Shown piece after piece: positions 1 through 10,766 of a DNA stretch of 64,000 nucleotides. This stretch comes from Agriotes lineatus (Eukaryota > Arthropoda > Insecta > Coleoptera > Elateridae), in the NCBI GenBank assembly GCA_940337035.1, contig OW679195.1, positions 180,372,585 through 180,436,584 of the forward strand, read 5' to 3'. The position numbers and the translations under genes were made by a program. Each line of letters starts with the position of its first letter. Position 1 is the first letter of the stretch. The notes under the pieces are model-generated. The model was not told the DNA's origin and searched no databases. It saw only the letters and a list, made by a program, of their open reading frames with translations.

Positions 1-1935
1 AAAAGTGATCGGAAAGGATGAAGAGGTTGCTGAGTAATCTCATAAACTCGTCGAAGAAAGCTGAAAAGATGTATCTGCCAACGTTTCTAATATTTTCTAC
101 TATCTACATCGTTATTGATGTAAACAGTATTTTAAAAGGTGGGGAAAACACATGAATGCCATATTCTCTTAAATTACTGAGGAAGAGTGATATTCATGCG
201 GTTGCAAGGTTTTTACAGTAACTCGTCGACAAAAGCAAAAAAGACGTATTTGACAACGTTTCCCCTTACACAGCTTTGGCTTTCTGATATCTAGTTATCG
301 CTATTGATGTAAAATACATTTTAAAAATTTCAAGAAGACATATGAATACCACATGCTCGACAGTCGGTGAGGAGGAGTAATGGTAAGGATGTAGGAATGT
401 TTTCCTCCTCGAAGAAAGCTGAAAAGACGTACATCATAACGTTTCCCCTTATAGAAATTTAGTATTCTGATATTTTAGCCATCACTGTTGATGTAAATAG
501 TATTCCAAAAAAGGAAGGAAAACACATGAACGCCATTTGCTCTTTAATTACTGAGGAAGAGTCATCCTGAGCATCTTCGAAGGTTTTCTCAGCAACTCGT
601 CGAAGAAAGTCTCACAACGTTTTATTTCACACGGTTTTTAATTTCTCATATTCTAATCACTACTATTGATGTAAAACGCATTTTAAAAATGTCGGTAAAA
701 GACATGAAGATGTTGCTAAGTTGTCTCAGGAACTGTGTGCAACATTGTGTTTGTTGATTGCTGATGAAGAGTAACCGTGAGGATATGGGGAGGTTTTCTC
801 AGCAACTCGTCGAAGAGAGCTAAAAAGACGTATATCTCAACGTTTGCCATTACTCGGGTTTGGGTTTCTAATATTCTAGTCATCGCTATTGATGTAAAAT
901 ACATTTTTAAAAAGGGAGGAAAGTACAGGAACACTTTCTGCTCGTTAAGTGTTGAGGAAGAGTAATCGTGTAGGTGTTGGAAGAATTTCGCAGGAACTCA
1001 TCGACGTATCTCTCAACGTTTACCCCTACTCGGGTTTGAGTTTCTGATCCTCTAGTAATTGTTAATGATGTAAATGGTATTTTAGATAGTAAGAGAAACG
1101 TATGAACACTATATAATCGTTAATCACTGATGAACGGTAATCGTGAGGATGTTGGAAGATTTTCGCCGTCCAAGAGCTCTAAAATGAAGTATTTCCCAAC
1201 GTTTCTTCTTACACAGCTTGGGCGCAGCGCAGTTTACAAATGTGGAAAAACACATGAACACTATGTGCTCGTTAATGGATGAGGAGAAGTAATCTTCAGG
1301 ATGTTGGAGGGTTTTCTCAGTAACTAGTCGAAGAGAGCTAAAAAGACGTATTTTCCAACTCGAGTTTGGCTTTCCGTTATTCTAATCATCGATATTAATG
1401 TAAAACGTATTTTAAAAAAGTCAGGAAAACACATAAACGCTATATACTCGTTAATTGTCGAGGAAGAGAAATCGTGAGGATCTTAAATATTTTCTCAGCA
1501 ACTCGTCGAAGAGGGTAAAAAAGACGTACCTCACAACGTTTCCCCTTACACAGTCTTAGGTTTCTAATATTGATGTAAAACGTATATTTAAAAAGTGAGG
1601 AAAACACATGAACGCTATCTATACTCGTTAACTGCTGAGGAAGAGTAGTCGTGAAGACGTTGGAAGCTGTTTTCCGTCCAAGAGAGCTAAAATAACGTAG
1701 TTTCCAAATATACCCTTACATAACTTTGAGTTTCTCATATACTGACATTTCCTACTCATCGCTATTGATATATTCTAGTAATGTCCATTGACGTAAAAGT
1801 TTTTCTAAGTTGACGCTATGTGATCGTTCAGCGCTGAGAAAGGTCTTGGAAGGATTTCTCGACAAGTCATTGAAGACGAAAAAAAAAAATCTTGCGAACG
1901 TATCACCTTATAGTTTTTAATTTCTAATATGGAAA
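1..1935. repeat. ~185-bp tandem satellite, about ten diverged copies
   Basis: A unit of roughly 176-190 bp recurs from the first base of the window. Landmarks repeat in the same order: an 'actcgtcgaagaaagct'-like block, an 'aacgtttcccctta'-like block, 'attgatgtaaaa', 'aaaacacatgaacgc' and 'gaggaagagtaatcgtgagg'. The 'gatgtaaa' landmark falls near 117, 305, 491, 669, 891, 1068, 1398, 1574 and 1791. One interval is long (669-891) and one copy between 1068 and 1398 lacks the central part. Short ORFs here are by-products of the repeat. The array probably continues left of the window. Confidence 0.85.
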
Positions 1936-2925
1936 CATTATCTCTAGGATTCCATGTAGAAGAAAATCAAAAATATTGGAAGTGTTTTGTCTAAACCAAG
2001 CATAGTTTGAAGTTTACAGTGAAAAATATAAATGTTTGTTACTGATTCTTAGAATTTTATTTACCGCTGAGCCTAATTTTTTATGTTTTTTATACAATTT
2101 TACACACTCTGTACAGATTGGTAGTGGTGGTAGAAAAACAACAGAACACCGTTATGAAAAAAATGGAACTTCTACATTATCCTAAATAATTTTAATTCGC
2201 AACAAAGGCATAGTTAGCGGTCTAAGGCATTATGACAATCATGAAAATTAATGGCCAATTCCGCTATGGAGAAAGCAAGTTTAATAGTACAATAGTGTAG
2301 CTCCCTTGTTATTTTCTGCATCACGGCCGACCTGCTCTACAAAACCTGCTGTTGTAAAAGCAGGCAACTTTCGAAGTCCGACCTTTATGGAAAACTGCGG
2401 GAACAGCAGTAAGGCCGGCCCTTATGAGGGGACGTTTGTGAAAGTTTGGCCAGGAAATGTCTTTGAACTTTTTCACTTATGTATTTTTCCCCAGGGTGGG
2501 CTAACGAAGCGTCCTTTGTTGAATGTACATGTACAAAAAATTTGGATTGACTCTGCTGCAACTTTACTGGTGGAAGGGCTGGCAGCCTCGAATTCTGGAA
2601 ACTAAAAGCACCTTTCTACTAATTTTGTTAGAATATTTCTGGGTTTTTTAATATGGTGGATATAATGTTTCCTTTTATAAATCTATTTATTTCCTGGCGT
2701 TTTAACAATATCGTCTTTTCAGAGCTAATGTTCTAGGGAGAGCACAGGATAATATACGAGCCCAAAATCACATGAGTTCGCCCTAATGTATCTTCTGACT
2801 TAATGCTTTATAAAAATCGAAAAAGAAGATTCGAAACTGAAATGTAACAACTGTTATGTTTCTTTGAAACTTTGATTAATTTAACATATTTTTATGTATG
2901 ATAGTAAAAATCGTCTATTTTGGGA
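1936..2925. other. Unassigned noncoding stretch with a short GC-richer island
   Basis: Mostly AT-rich sequence without recognisable genes. Between about 2290 and 2610 there is a GC-richer island with an ORF on each strand; neither translation matches a family I know and neither is bounded by convincing splice sites. It could be a fragment of an unrecognised repeat. Confidence 0.4.
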
Positions 2926-2929
2926 AAAA

Positions 2930-3437
2930 TTTCCCAAAAACTGGACAAAAAAGCATTGGGCTGAGGTAATTTGGAGCGACGAAGCTAGATTTGAGCTTTG
3001 CATGAGAGATTCTCGAAGCAGGGTAATCCGAAGAAAATCTGAAGCCTATTAAACGGACTGTTTGAGAAAAGAGTGAAGCATCGTGCTTCTATAATGGTGT
3101 GGCGATGCATGCGCTGCTTTACTTTGCAGAGTATGCCATACTGCTAAACTGGTGACATTTTGGATAGAAGAAAACACACTAGAATACTAGGGTGGACTTT
3201 TAGAAGTCCTGATTTATTTCTGATCGAAACACTGTGGAACTTAATTAAAAAAAAAACAACTCCAAAGTCGTCTTACTCCAAGCCTAATTGAATTGAAAGA
3301 TACGCTAGAGGAAATATGGAATTCCTTCACACCGATAGACTGCCAAAACCTTGTAGATACTTTACCAAAACGTATACATGACGTTTTAAATGACAAAGGC
3401 GATGTTACACAATTGAAAAAATATTCTTTTGTTTAGG
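2930..3437 (+). mobile_element. Tc1/mariner-type transposase relic
   Basis: Conceptual translation, with frame jumps, gives two diagnostic pieces of a Tc1-like DDE transposase. Near 2965 the WSDEARF-type block carries the second catalytic Asp. Near 3200 a SPDL..IE..WN block carries the third catalytic Glu, followed by a typical C-terminal helix region (LI.LKDTLEEIWN, then PKRIHDVL). The DNA between them (about 3100-3190) is shortened, and stops and frameshifts interrupt every frame. No terminal inverted repeats were found. This is a dead fragment. Confidence 0.75.
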
Positions 3438-3779
3438 TTACACTAATATAATTCGCTCACAAAAGCTCAGTCTTGTTGTTTTTTTATAGTCTGTTAATTT
3501 TCTCTGCTGTATTTTTATTTGAAAGCATGTTAAATTAATTGTATTTTATAATAATAAAATAAATGTAGTATTTCTGTTGTTTATTTTGTAGTTGTAGTAT
3601 TTTGTAAATGTAAAAAGTGCAAATAGGCGATCATAACTGAAAATTTCACGATCAGTCGTAGATCTTCCTCAAATAAAGACAAAATTTACTATCTTTACCC
3701 TTGGTTTAGCAAAAATATTAAAAAATTTCCAAATGATCGAACAGACCTATGTTGGTATGGCACCAACATAAAAAGTGAA

Positions 3780-4136
3780 CTCAAATAACGCCAACACTTG
3801 ATGACTGGCGATGCCTTAAAACTAGTAGAAGAAAGATGTCAGACACGGATAAGCAGTACACAAACAGAGACTTAATCAGTTCAACAAAAGCATCCAAAAG
3901 CAATAGGAATAATAAGAGCGAACACCTTAAAAAACTAGACAGAGAAGCTCAAACATACGCTGACAACAATAACACCAAAGATCTCTTCAAACTTATCAAG
4001 AGAATAACAAAGAAGTACTTCTTTAATACGCTAAAGCCCTGGAACAAGAAGGTGCGAAGTAGACAGTGGTTAAAAGACTGGATGAATTCGTCCTCTATTA
4101 TTTTACATATAAAAAGTTTCTAACAATCTAATAACA
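3780..4136 (+). mobile_element. RTE-type retrotransposon fragment (endonuclease-RT linker)
   Basis: A 95-codon ORF at 3836-4123 contains LKKLDREAQTYADNNNTKDL followed by a Lys-rich stretch. This resembles the helical linker between endonuclease and reverse transcriptase in RTE-clade non-LTR elements. It runs straight into tandemly repeated sequence derived from the 3' end of a similar element. No RT catalytic motif is visible. Assignment to RTE rests on pattern similarity only. Confidence 0.5.
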
Positions 4137-5470
4137 GGACAGACTGAAAGCATACCTGCTACGGCAAATTTCTTCCCAGTAGGTACAATATAGTATACCA
4201 GCCAGGGATCCAGAAAAATGAAAAGACGCTGTAGAAAGAATACAAACAATGGTCAATAAAGCACCTTAGAACTTCCTTGAAATGACGTGTTGAAAAGAAT
4301 TATTTACATCCCATCAACAGCAGTCGGTACTAAATAAAATGAATGAACCATTCAAATTAGTGCAGTAGAAAATCGAATTCTTAGATGCTTTGGAAATAAC
4401 CAACGCATGTATAATAATTTTCTAGAAATAATAGTAGTACAAGGATGCATGCAGAGCAGAAAATCCCACGGAAGGTCTCCCCCAATACAGTACACCAGTC
4501 AGGCACCCCGACAGACTGAAAGACGTACAAAGTATAACAACGACCAATAAAGCACAATGGGAATTCTTCTCCAACACCACATCTCAAGCGAGTGAGGTGT
4601 GGTATTAGGGAAGAATTCTCCACATCTCATGAACAGCAGTCGGTACTTAATAAAATCAATGAACCAGCCAAAATGATCGCAATATATAAACGAATTCTTA
4701 GGTATTTTGGACATAAACAACGCAGACCTGGAAGGTCTTCAATCATATGAACTGGTCAAATGAAAAAAAATGGCAGGCAATCTGGTATACCTGCGACAGA
4801 CCGAGAAAGTTGGAGAGACTGTGCATAAAGGATAACAAACAACGGCCAATAAAGCACGATAGAACTCTCTTGAGATGTGGTGTCGGAGAAGAAATAATAA
4901 TAAAATCAATGAACCAGACAAATTCTCGCAGTATAGAAACGAATTCTTAGACACTTTGCAGATAAGCATCGTAGATATGATAACTTTCTAGAAATATTTG
5001 TAGTACAAGGATGCATGGAAGATCGAAAATCCCTTGGAAGGTCTCCACTCAGATGCACTGTCCAAATGAGCAAATTGACGGGGAGTACAGTATAGCAACT
5101 AGGGATAGGAAAAGATTAAAAAGCGTTGTACAAAGGATAACAAACAAGGGCCAATAAAGCACCATAGGACTTCCTTGAGATGTGGTGTTGGAGAAGAATT
5201 ATTTACATGCCATGGAAAGAAGTCGGTACTTAATAAAACGAATAAAACAATCACATTATCGCAATATAAAAGCAAATTTTTATTTAGTTTGGACATAAGT
5301 AACGCAGAGATGATAATTGTCTAAAAATAGTAAAATACAAGAATGAAGGGAGGAATATCACCTGGATAATCTCTACGTAGATGGACTAAGTGAGGAAATT
5401 GGCACTTATACAGTTTAGTAGCCAGCGACCAAGAAAGCTTGGAAGAGTGTTACATACTAAAACAAGCTCG
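4137..5470 (+). repeat. Tandemly repeated RTE-like 3' end, four to five copies
   Basis: A block of about 250-330 bp recurs. The landmark 'cgaattcttaga.g.tttgg' falls near 4372, 4691 and 4938, with a diverged copy near 5270. Each unit also contains an 'acaaggatgcatg.a' block, an 'aaggataacaaac...ccaataaagcac' block and an 'agcagtcggtacttaataaaa' block. Translated pieces resemble the last ~80 residues of RTE-type ORFs (ILRYFGH, then RSPLR, then an R.W-like helix). All copies carry stops. Tandem multiplication of a retrotransposon 3' end is unusual. Confidence 0.65.
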
Positions 5471-8400
5471 CACAACCCCAGAGAAATTAGGGTGTCGCTT
5501 AACTGAAATGGAAAAGCTAAAATCCTTTTGCGTTATGTAACAAACGACTGCACGGCTAGATACAATTGGAAGATCGGTGTTTTTTGCCTAGAGCGCAACA
5601 AGTTCTTTCTAAGTTGACATTAATCCTTCCAGAATGTGAAATTGGGGCGAAATTGTCACAATACTTTTTGATGATAAGGTTTGAACAAGCCCTTCGCCAA
5701 CGGGAACATATATTTGTTGATTCTCGAGCGTTGTACATTAATTAACATAATATACAACAAAACAAAGAATGTACTTCTGATAGGCTATCTGTAGGAGAAC
5801 TACAACAAAGAAAAATTACATGGACACAATAAAATTAACACTGATTCCTAGAGGACGTCTTCATTTATACAAGCTAACTAGAATAATTTTGTCCATCCAG
5901 GGCCGGATTATCTAATTATGAAAGTATAAGCACGAAAATCCTGAAAGGGGCTACTATTCTGCCTCAAATAGGGTACACGGCGTCGCTAGAAGAGCTAAAC
6001 ACAGCAACAACATTTTTCAACCACTCCGTAGTTAAATTCACTTTCCGCGATACATGAATAAGTCAAGCAATTACAAAACAACCATATTGAGCTGGTGGGA
6101 GGGCGATTCCTGGACAACAGAAACGATCACCCTTACTGCTTTCGGCATTGTCCGCACATCTCGACTGTGGGAATGAATTTGGTCTTAGAGGGTGTTGTTA
6201 GGCAAAAACAGCGATACCTACTGCATGAATAGGGTCGACATCGAATTGTCTCGAAAAGCAACCACGGGGAAAGCCCACTAGCTACTATATCCACAAACTG
6301 TATTTTGAAAGTTAACTTAATTAGCCGCACTTACGTTACGAGATTTGCCATTCGTGATTTGTAATTATTAAGGAACCTTCAAGGTTGATCCGGCCGTTGG
6401 ATGTAGTTGAAGAATGACTTTATGGTTAAAAAGGCTCCCAATTTTTACACAATCACTGGCCGCCGCGTCACGCAGAACTAATTCATTTCAATGCCTCCAA
6501 CTTATTTCCGAATAAACGGGAAGCCACGGCCAAGCGAGGGTGACCGGCTCCATGTACTACGGACTCACTTCGGCGGCATAACATTGGCCTTAACGGCCCA
6601 TACTCGAAATCTAATCGAAAAGCGAAACTTGCAATCGAGAGTCTGCATTCCCCTCGCACGGGCGTAACGTTAAAAAAGACCGGTCCCACAAAACTTATTA
6701 ATGGCAGCGGAAGTCGCCCACATCTTTGCAGGGTGTTTTTCCAATGCCATATGGGTAGAGCCAGCTTAGCCCGAAATGCACGAGATCTAACTAATTTCCA
6801 CAAGTGGCGTTACGAATAGAAATTAACCTAACGAAGCATTGTACGAAGGTAAGAAAAGACGACATGAAGGAGAAAAAGATGAAGCAAATTATAGCATCTA
6901 AGCTGAAGGAAATTTAAAAAGTAAATTTAAGAGATAGTAGTTTAGACTTGACTAGGCATTTCACAAAGGGAAGATGCTTACGCATCGCATGAGGACGTTA
7001 ACTTGACGATAATAATTATGGCAAAAATGTAGATGTCGTCGATAGAAAAATAGAATAGTGGGAGATAACATGACTTTTTTAACCTAAAAGATTAAAGAGT
7101 ACTATGGCAAAAGAAACGAGCAAGGTTGTCAAATTCAAACGCATACGGTACATTCTCATCTGAAATAGAATTGTAAGCATAAATTAAAGAGAAACCCAAA
7201 TTCATAGTAGATAAATCAGAACCAATGATTTCGTTCAATTGCAGACAATTTGTTTTCTTTGTTTCAGAGCATTCAGAAGGTCCAAAACGTAATAGTTTAG
7301 AAATCCGTGTTAGAAGAAAATTAGCGCTCTGGATTCTGCTTCACAAGCTTCGCCAGCTAGTTGGTTTAAAAGCGCCATTTTAATAAACTTAAAGAGACCA
7401 GCATTTTAATTTCAACAGTAGCTCTCGCTTCACTTTTCAGCAAAAATTGCTCCCAGTCAGACGCAGATGGCTCAAGCCGGCGTAATTTTTGCACAAAAAC
7501 ACTGAGTTGCGTTTGGGCACGGAGATTTTAATTACCAGCCTTCTTTCTTCCAGCTTATTACTTAATTAAACTGCAGCCCTGCGCTAGCTGCTGAAAAATA
7601 AAGGGCTCGTAGACTAAACCTCGACGTAACTTGCAGACGAATTGGCCAATCAGAGCCGGCCGCGATCCACGTTTGAATAAAAATCAAATTAATTTCGATA
7701 ACCGGCGCAGTTCCTATGCATGTTCAATCGGAAAGGAAGATCCAGCAAGATAACCGGCAGCGGGTAGTAATCAAATACAAATTCGCGATAGCGGCGGCCG
7801 TTTGAACTTTATAATAATTAATGGAATTACTTGGTCGGAATTTCCGATAAATATGTTACTGAGAAACGGCTCGTTGCGCGCCCGTTGCCATTCCTTCCTG
7901 ATTATTAAATTTCTTTTCGTGCCGGCAGAAATACCTGATGAAAGCTCGCCCACACTCACACATCCCGGCGTGTGCCATTAAATAACATTTTAATACACGA
8001 AGATACAGAATACGTCGTATCCGCGCGTTCTTATTAAAACTGCAAACTCAAAAACGCGTGTACGGACATTTACAAACCCGCTTTCGGAATTATTAAATTA
8101 AGCCCGGAGTGGGGACGGTCTTTCAACAGTTGGAAAACTTCCCTACATCCTGCCTGCGCCCGTATCAATAGTTAACAGTGCATTAGGAAGTTTCCTGGCT
8201 CGATATTCCTGTAAAGGAATTAGAGTTGCACAACCCCTTCTTATCTTACACAACCTCAATCGCAGCCCTAACTCCAGTTACAAAAGTTCCGACGTGGCAG
8301 CTTCTTTTAGATGGAGTTTTAAAGACAAACCGGGGTTAGTATTTAAGAAATGTATAAGACAAATTTCAAATGCTCCAGTAAGACTTTACAGATTCTTCCT

Positions 8401-9530
8401 TGCTTGCTAAGATATCTCAAAATAATTGAGAGGGGGAAGAGGGTAAAAATATATATGCGGTTTAGCGTTATCGTTAGAAGTGTCACTTTATTGGGATGGA
8501 ATGTAATTTAGTTTATATTTGAAATAACTTTTTGCATCATGAACGACGTGGTTGTCATGATGACATTCATAACTTATTTATTTTCTGTTCAAAGACTAGG
8601 AACGAAGCCAAAACAATGTGAAAGAGACTCAAGTCAAGTATGTATATTATTTTTACGAAGCTGACATTTAATGGCTTCCTAAGTAACCTGTTCCTGCACC
8701 ACATTAAGCAAGCGTATAAACAGCTCGGCCGCTGACAGGGCGCTCGTAACTTTTCCCAAAAAATGCGAATTTTCCGCTCCCGATTTTCGATTGTTTTGCC
8801 GCGCATAAATTCCGTGGCACCCACGCAGCCGAGATACGATGGCATAGTGACCCAGTCCGTATTTCTCTGTAATGGCCGGAGCCGTTCCAATTTTTGCGAC
8901 GTCGAAATGTATTAACGCCGAATGTTTACGTTATTGTAAATGCGTTCGTGACTAAAGTTTTGGCACGGACTCGTATTGAGTCATTAGCATAATAAGTTTT
9001 GAGTTATGGTGCGACAGGTGCATCGCCGCTATTTCGGGCGTAATTGTTCCGGCGTGCACTGGAATGTGCGATTTTTTGCCGCTCCCGGCGGGACTTAGTT
9101 GCGACAGAATGAAGTTTGGTTGGGCAAATGTTGGTACCGGATTGTGGGCTCAAGGAAGTTAGGATTATGATAAAATGTGTATGTAAGCGCTGTCTAAAGC
9201 AAGAATAGGCACAAACCAGAAGTAACACTACTGCAAAAAATAATTTGAGTTTTTTACGACAACGTGCAGCCATTGCCATATACAGGAACTGCGAAAGCAT
9301 AACTAAGATACTTCGCTACCTAATTTGCTTTGGAAAATAAAATAAGTTTCTCAATGAATAACTATTGAACCCAGTTTTAAGAGCGACTAGTTCCGATTAT
9401 TACTGCATGATTTTTCGAATAAACTGAGTTAGCCAGCCCAATTTGCAATTTATTTCCTCTCTCGTTTTTTTAAGATTCGTTATAAAATTAAGTCAATTGA
9501 GTGGAGACGAATAAACGCCAAGCGTATCCC
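5471..9530. other. Repeat-poor noncoding stretch upstream of the visible exons
   Basis: No gene is recognised. The translations of the longest ORFs (106 codons at 6483-6803 minus, 107 codons at 8567-8890 minus, 98 codons at 9004-9300 minus) show no domain or exon structure. Base composition is more balanced than in the flanking repeats, and homeodomain-like TAATTA/ATTA cores and CCAAT-like words are frequent. A 'cagggccggattatct' word near 5889 resembles ends of hAT-type transposons but lacks a partner. Probably an upstream intron or 5' flank of the zinc finger gene. Confidence 0.45.
7400..8330. promoter_or_regulatory. Candidate regulatory island (weak evidence)
   Basis: This ~0.9 kb block is free of visible repeats. 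It is rich in 'ttaattaa', 'taataatt' and 'aattaatttcgataa' words interspersed with GC-rich words such as 'gccaatcagagccggccgc' near 7644. That composition differs from the transposon-derived sequence around it. Such islands in long insect introns often turn out to be conserved noncoding elements. There is no direct evidence here beyond composition and absence of repeats. Confidence 0.25.
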
Positions 9531-10211
9531 GAGCAACTGACAGTAATGCATTTTAATAAAATACCAGAACAGATATACCTTTCATGTTTAAAGTTCATGA
9601 TTGTAATTTGAAGCAACAAATAAAAAATGCCTTCACAGTACATAAAAGCTAAGAAAATTAGTGCTAAATTCAGAAACGCGCTAAAAGTAAAATTATTGTC
9701 ATAACGGATTCAAATTCTCTACGAAAACGCTCGGCCGCATACAAGGTTTAAGAAAGCATAATCAAACATATCCCTGAATAAACCTATTTCTATAGAAATA
9801 CTAATAGAAAAACTGAAGCAAGTTCCTCAACGAATGAGCTGGTTAATAATTTTAACAGCACATTGTAACATTAGAAACCAAAGCAAATCCACAATTTATT
9901 CTCCCCAAAGTTGCTTTAAGATTAATTTCGCCATTTTATGAAATTAAACCATAGGATGGCGAGGAGCACCAAACACGCTGAACCAACATGAAAATAATAA
10001 TCAATGACAATCCTGGTAGAGAACCAATCTGATGATTGATAAAGGAAACAGATTTTGACAAAGTTGTTCGCCTCAACGGGCAAAAGTGAAATCATAATGA
10101 ATTTATGAAGATCCATAAAGATTATTACGGTATAAAACTGATTTAAGATGCCGTAACAAGCTAAAAGGTTTCCGATAGTTCAGTGGGAGAGTGGAGGTGA
10201 TTCTATATTTT

Positions 10212-10766
10212 TATCCAACACCTCCATATAATAACACTATTATTATGTTGATTTTGCACAAGTAATGTGATATATTACTCACTAGTGAGAGAATATTCAA
10301 AAAGTCACTAGTGAGAGAATGTAGAAAGATACCATGAATAATAAAATTAGATGCAACACTATTTTTTATTCAAATTAATATTTGGAACCCCCAGGGCCTC
10401 CTTGGAGAGGGGCGGAACCCCGAGGGCCCCCTTGGAGTGGGGCGTAGCCCCGAGGGTTCCCTTGGAAAAGGGCGGAGCCCCGAGGACCTCTTGGAGACGA
10501 GCGGCGCCCCGAGGGCCCCATTAGAGAAGGGCGGAGCCCCGAGGGCCCCCTTGGAGAGGGGCGGATCCCCGAGGGCCCCCTTCTTTGGTCAGGTGGAAGG
10601 CAGGGGCGTAGTGTGTAACAGAACGGAATGGCCCAACGTAATAGGCCTAAAAATGGTGTTAAATTGAATAGGGTAGACCGCGCAATAGCGCGCGCAGCCC
10701 CGTTTATTTGTCAAATAAATTTTCAAAATAATTACCTACATGAACAATATATGGAGGTGTTGGATA
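10212..10766. mobile_element. 555-bp inverted-repeat element carrying a minisatellite
   Basis: The outer 19 bp are perfect inverted repeats: the left arm at 10212-10230 (tatccaacacctccatata) is the exact reverse complement of 10748-10766. The interior holds a tandem pair of 'tcactagtgagagaat' words near 10280 and 10306, a GC-rich 30-bp minisatellite, an AT-rich spacer and a 'gcgcgcgcagcccc' word. It interrupts one copy of the surrounding ~0.97 kb tandem segment, as expected for an insertion. I did not find a clear TSD and cannot assign a superfamily. Confidence 0.6.
10386..10582 (+). repeat. GC-rich 30-bp minisatellite, about 6.5 copies
   Basis: The 30-bp unit starts 'cgagggcccccttggagagg' and ends 'ggcggagccc'. 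Copies differ by a few substitutions, and one interior copy is 29 bp. Because 30 is a multiple of three, one frame stays open across most of it and reads a repeated APRAPLE.GG-like decapeptide (ORF 10437-10667). No start context, splice sites or homology support translation, so I treat it as noncoding. Confidence 0.85.

Noticed and set aside
10437..10667. 76-codon ORF with a repeated decapeptide
   Set aside because: Explained by a 30-bp minisatellite whose period is a multiple of three; no other coding evidence.
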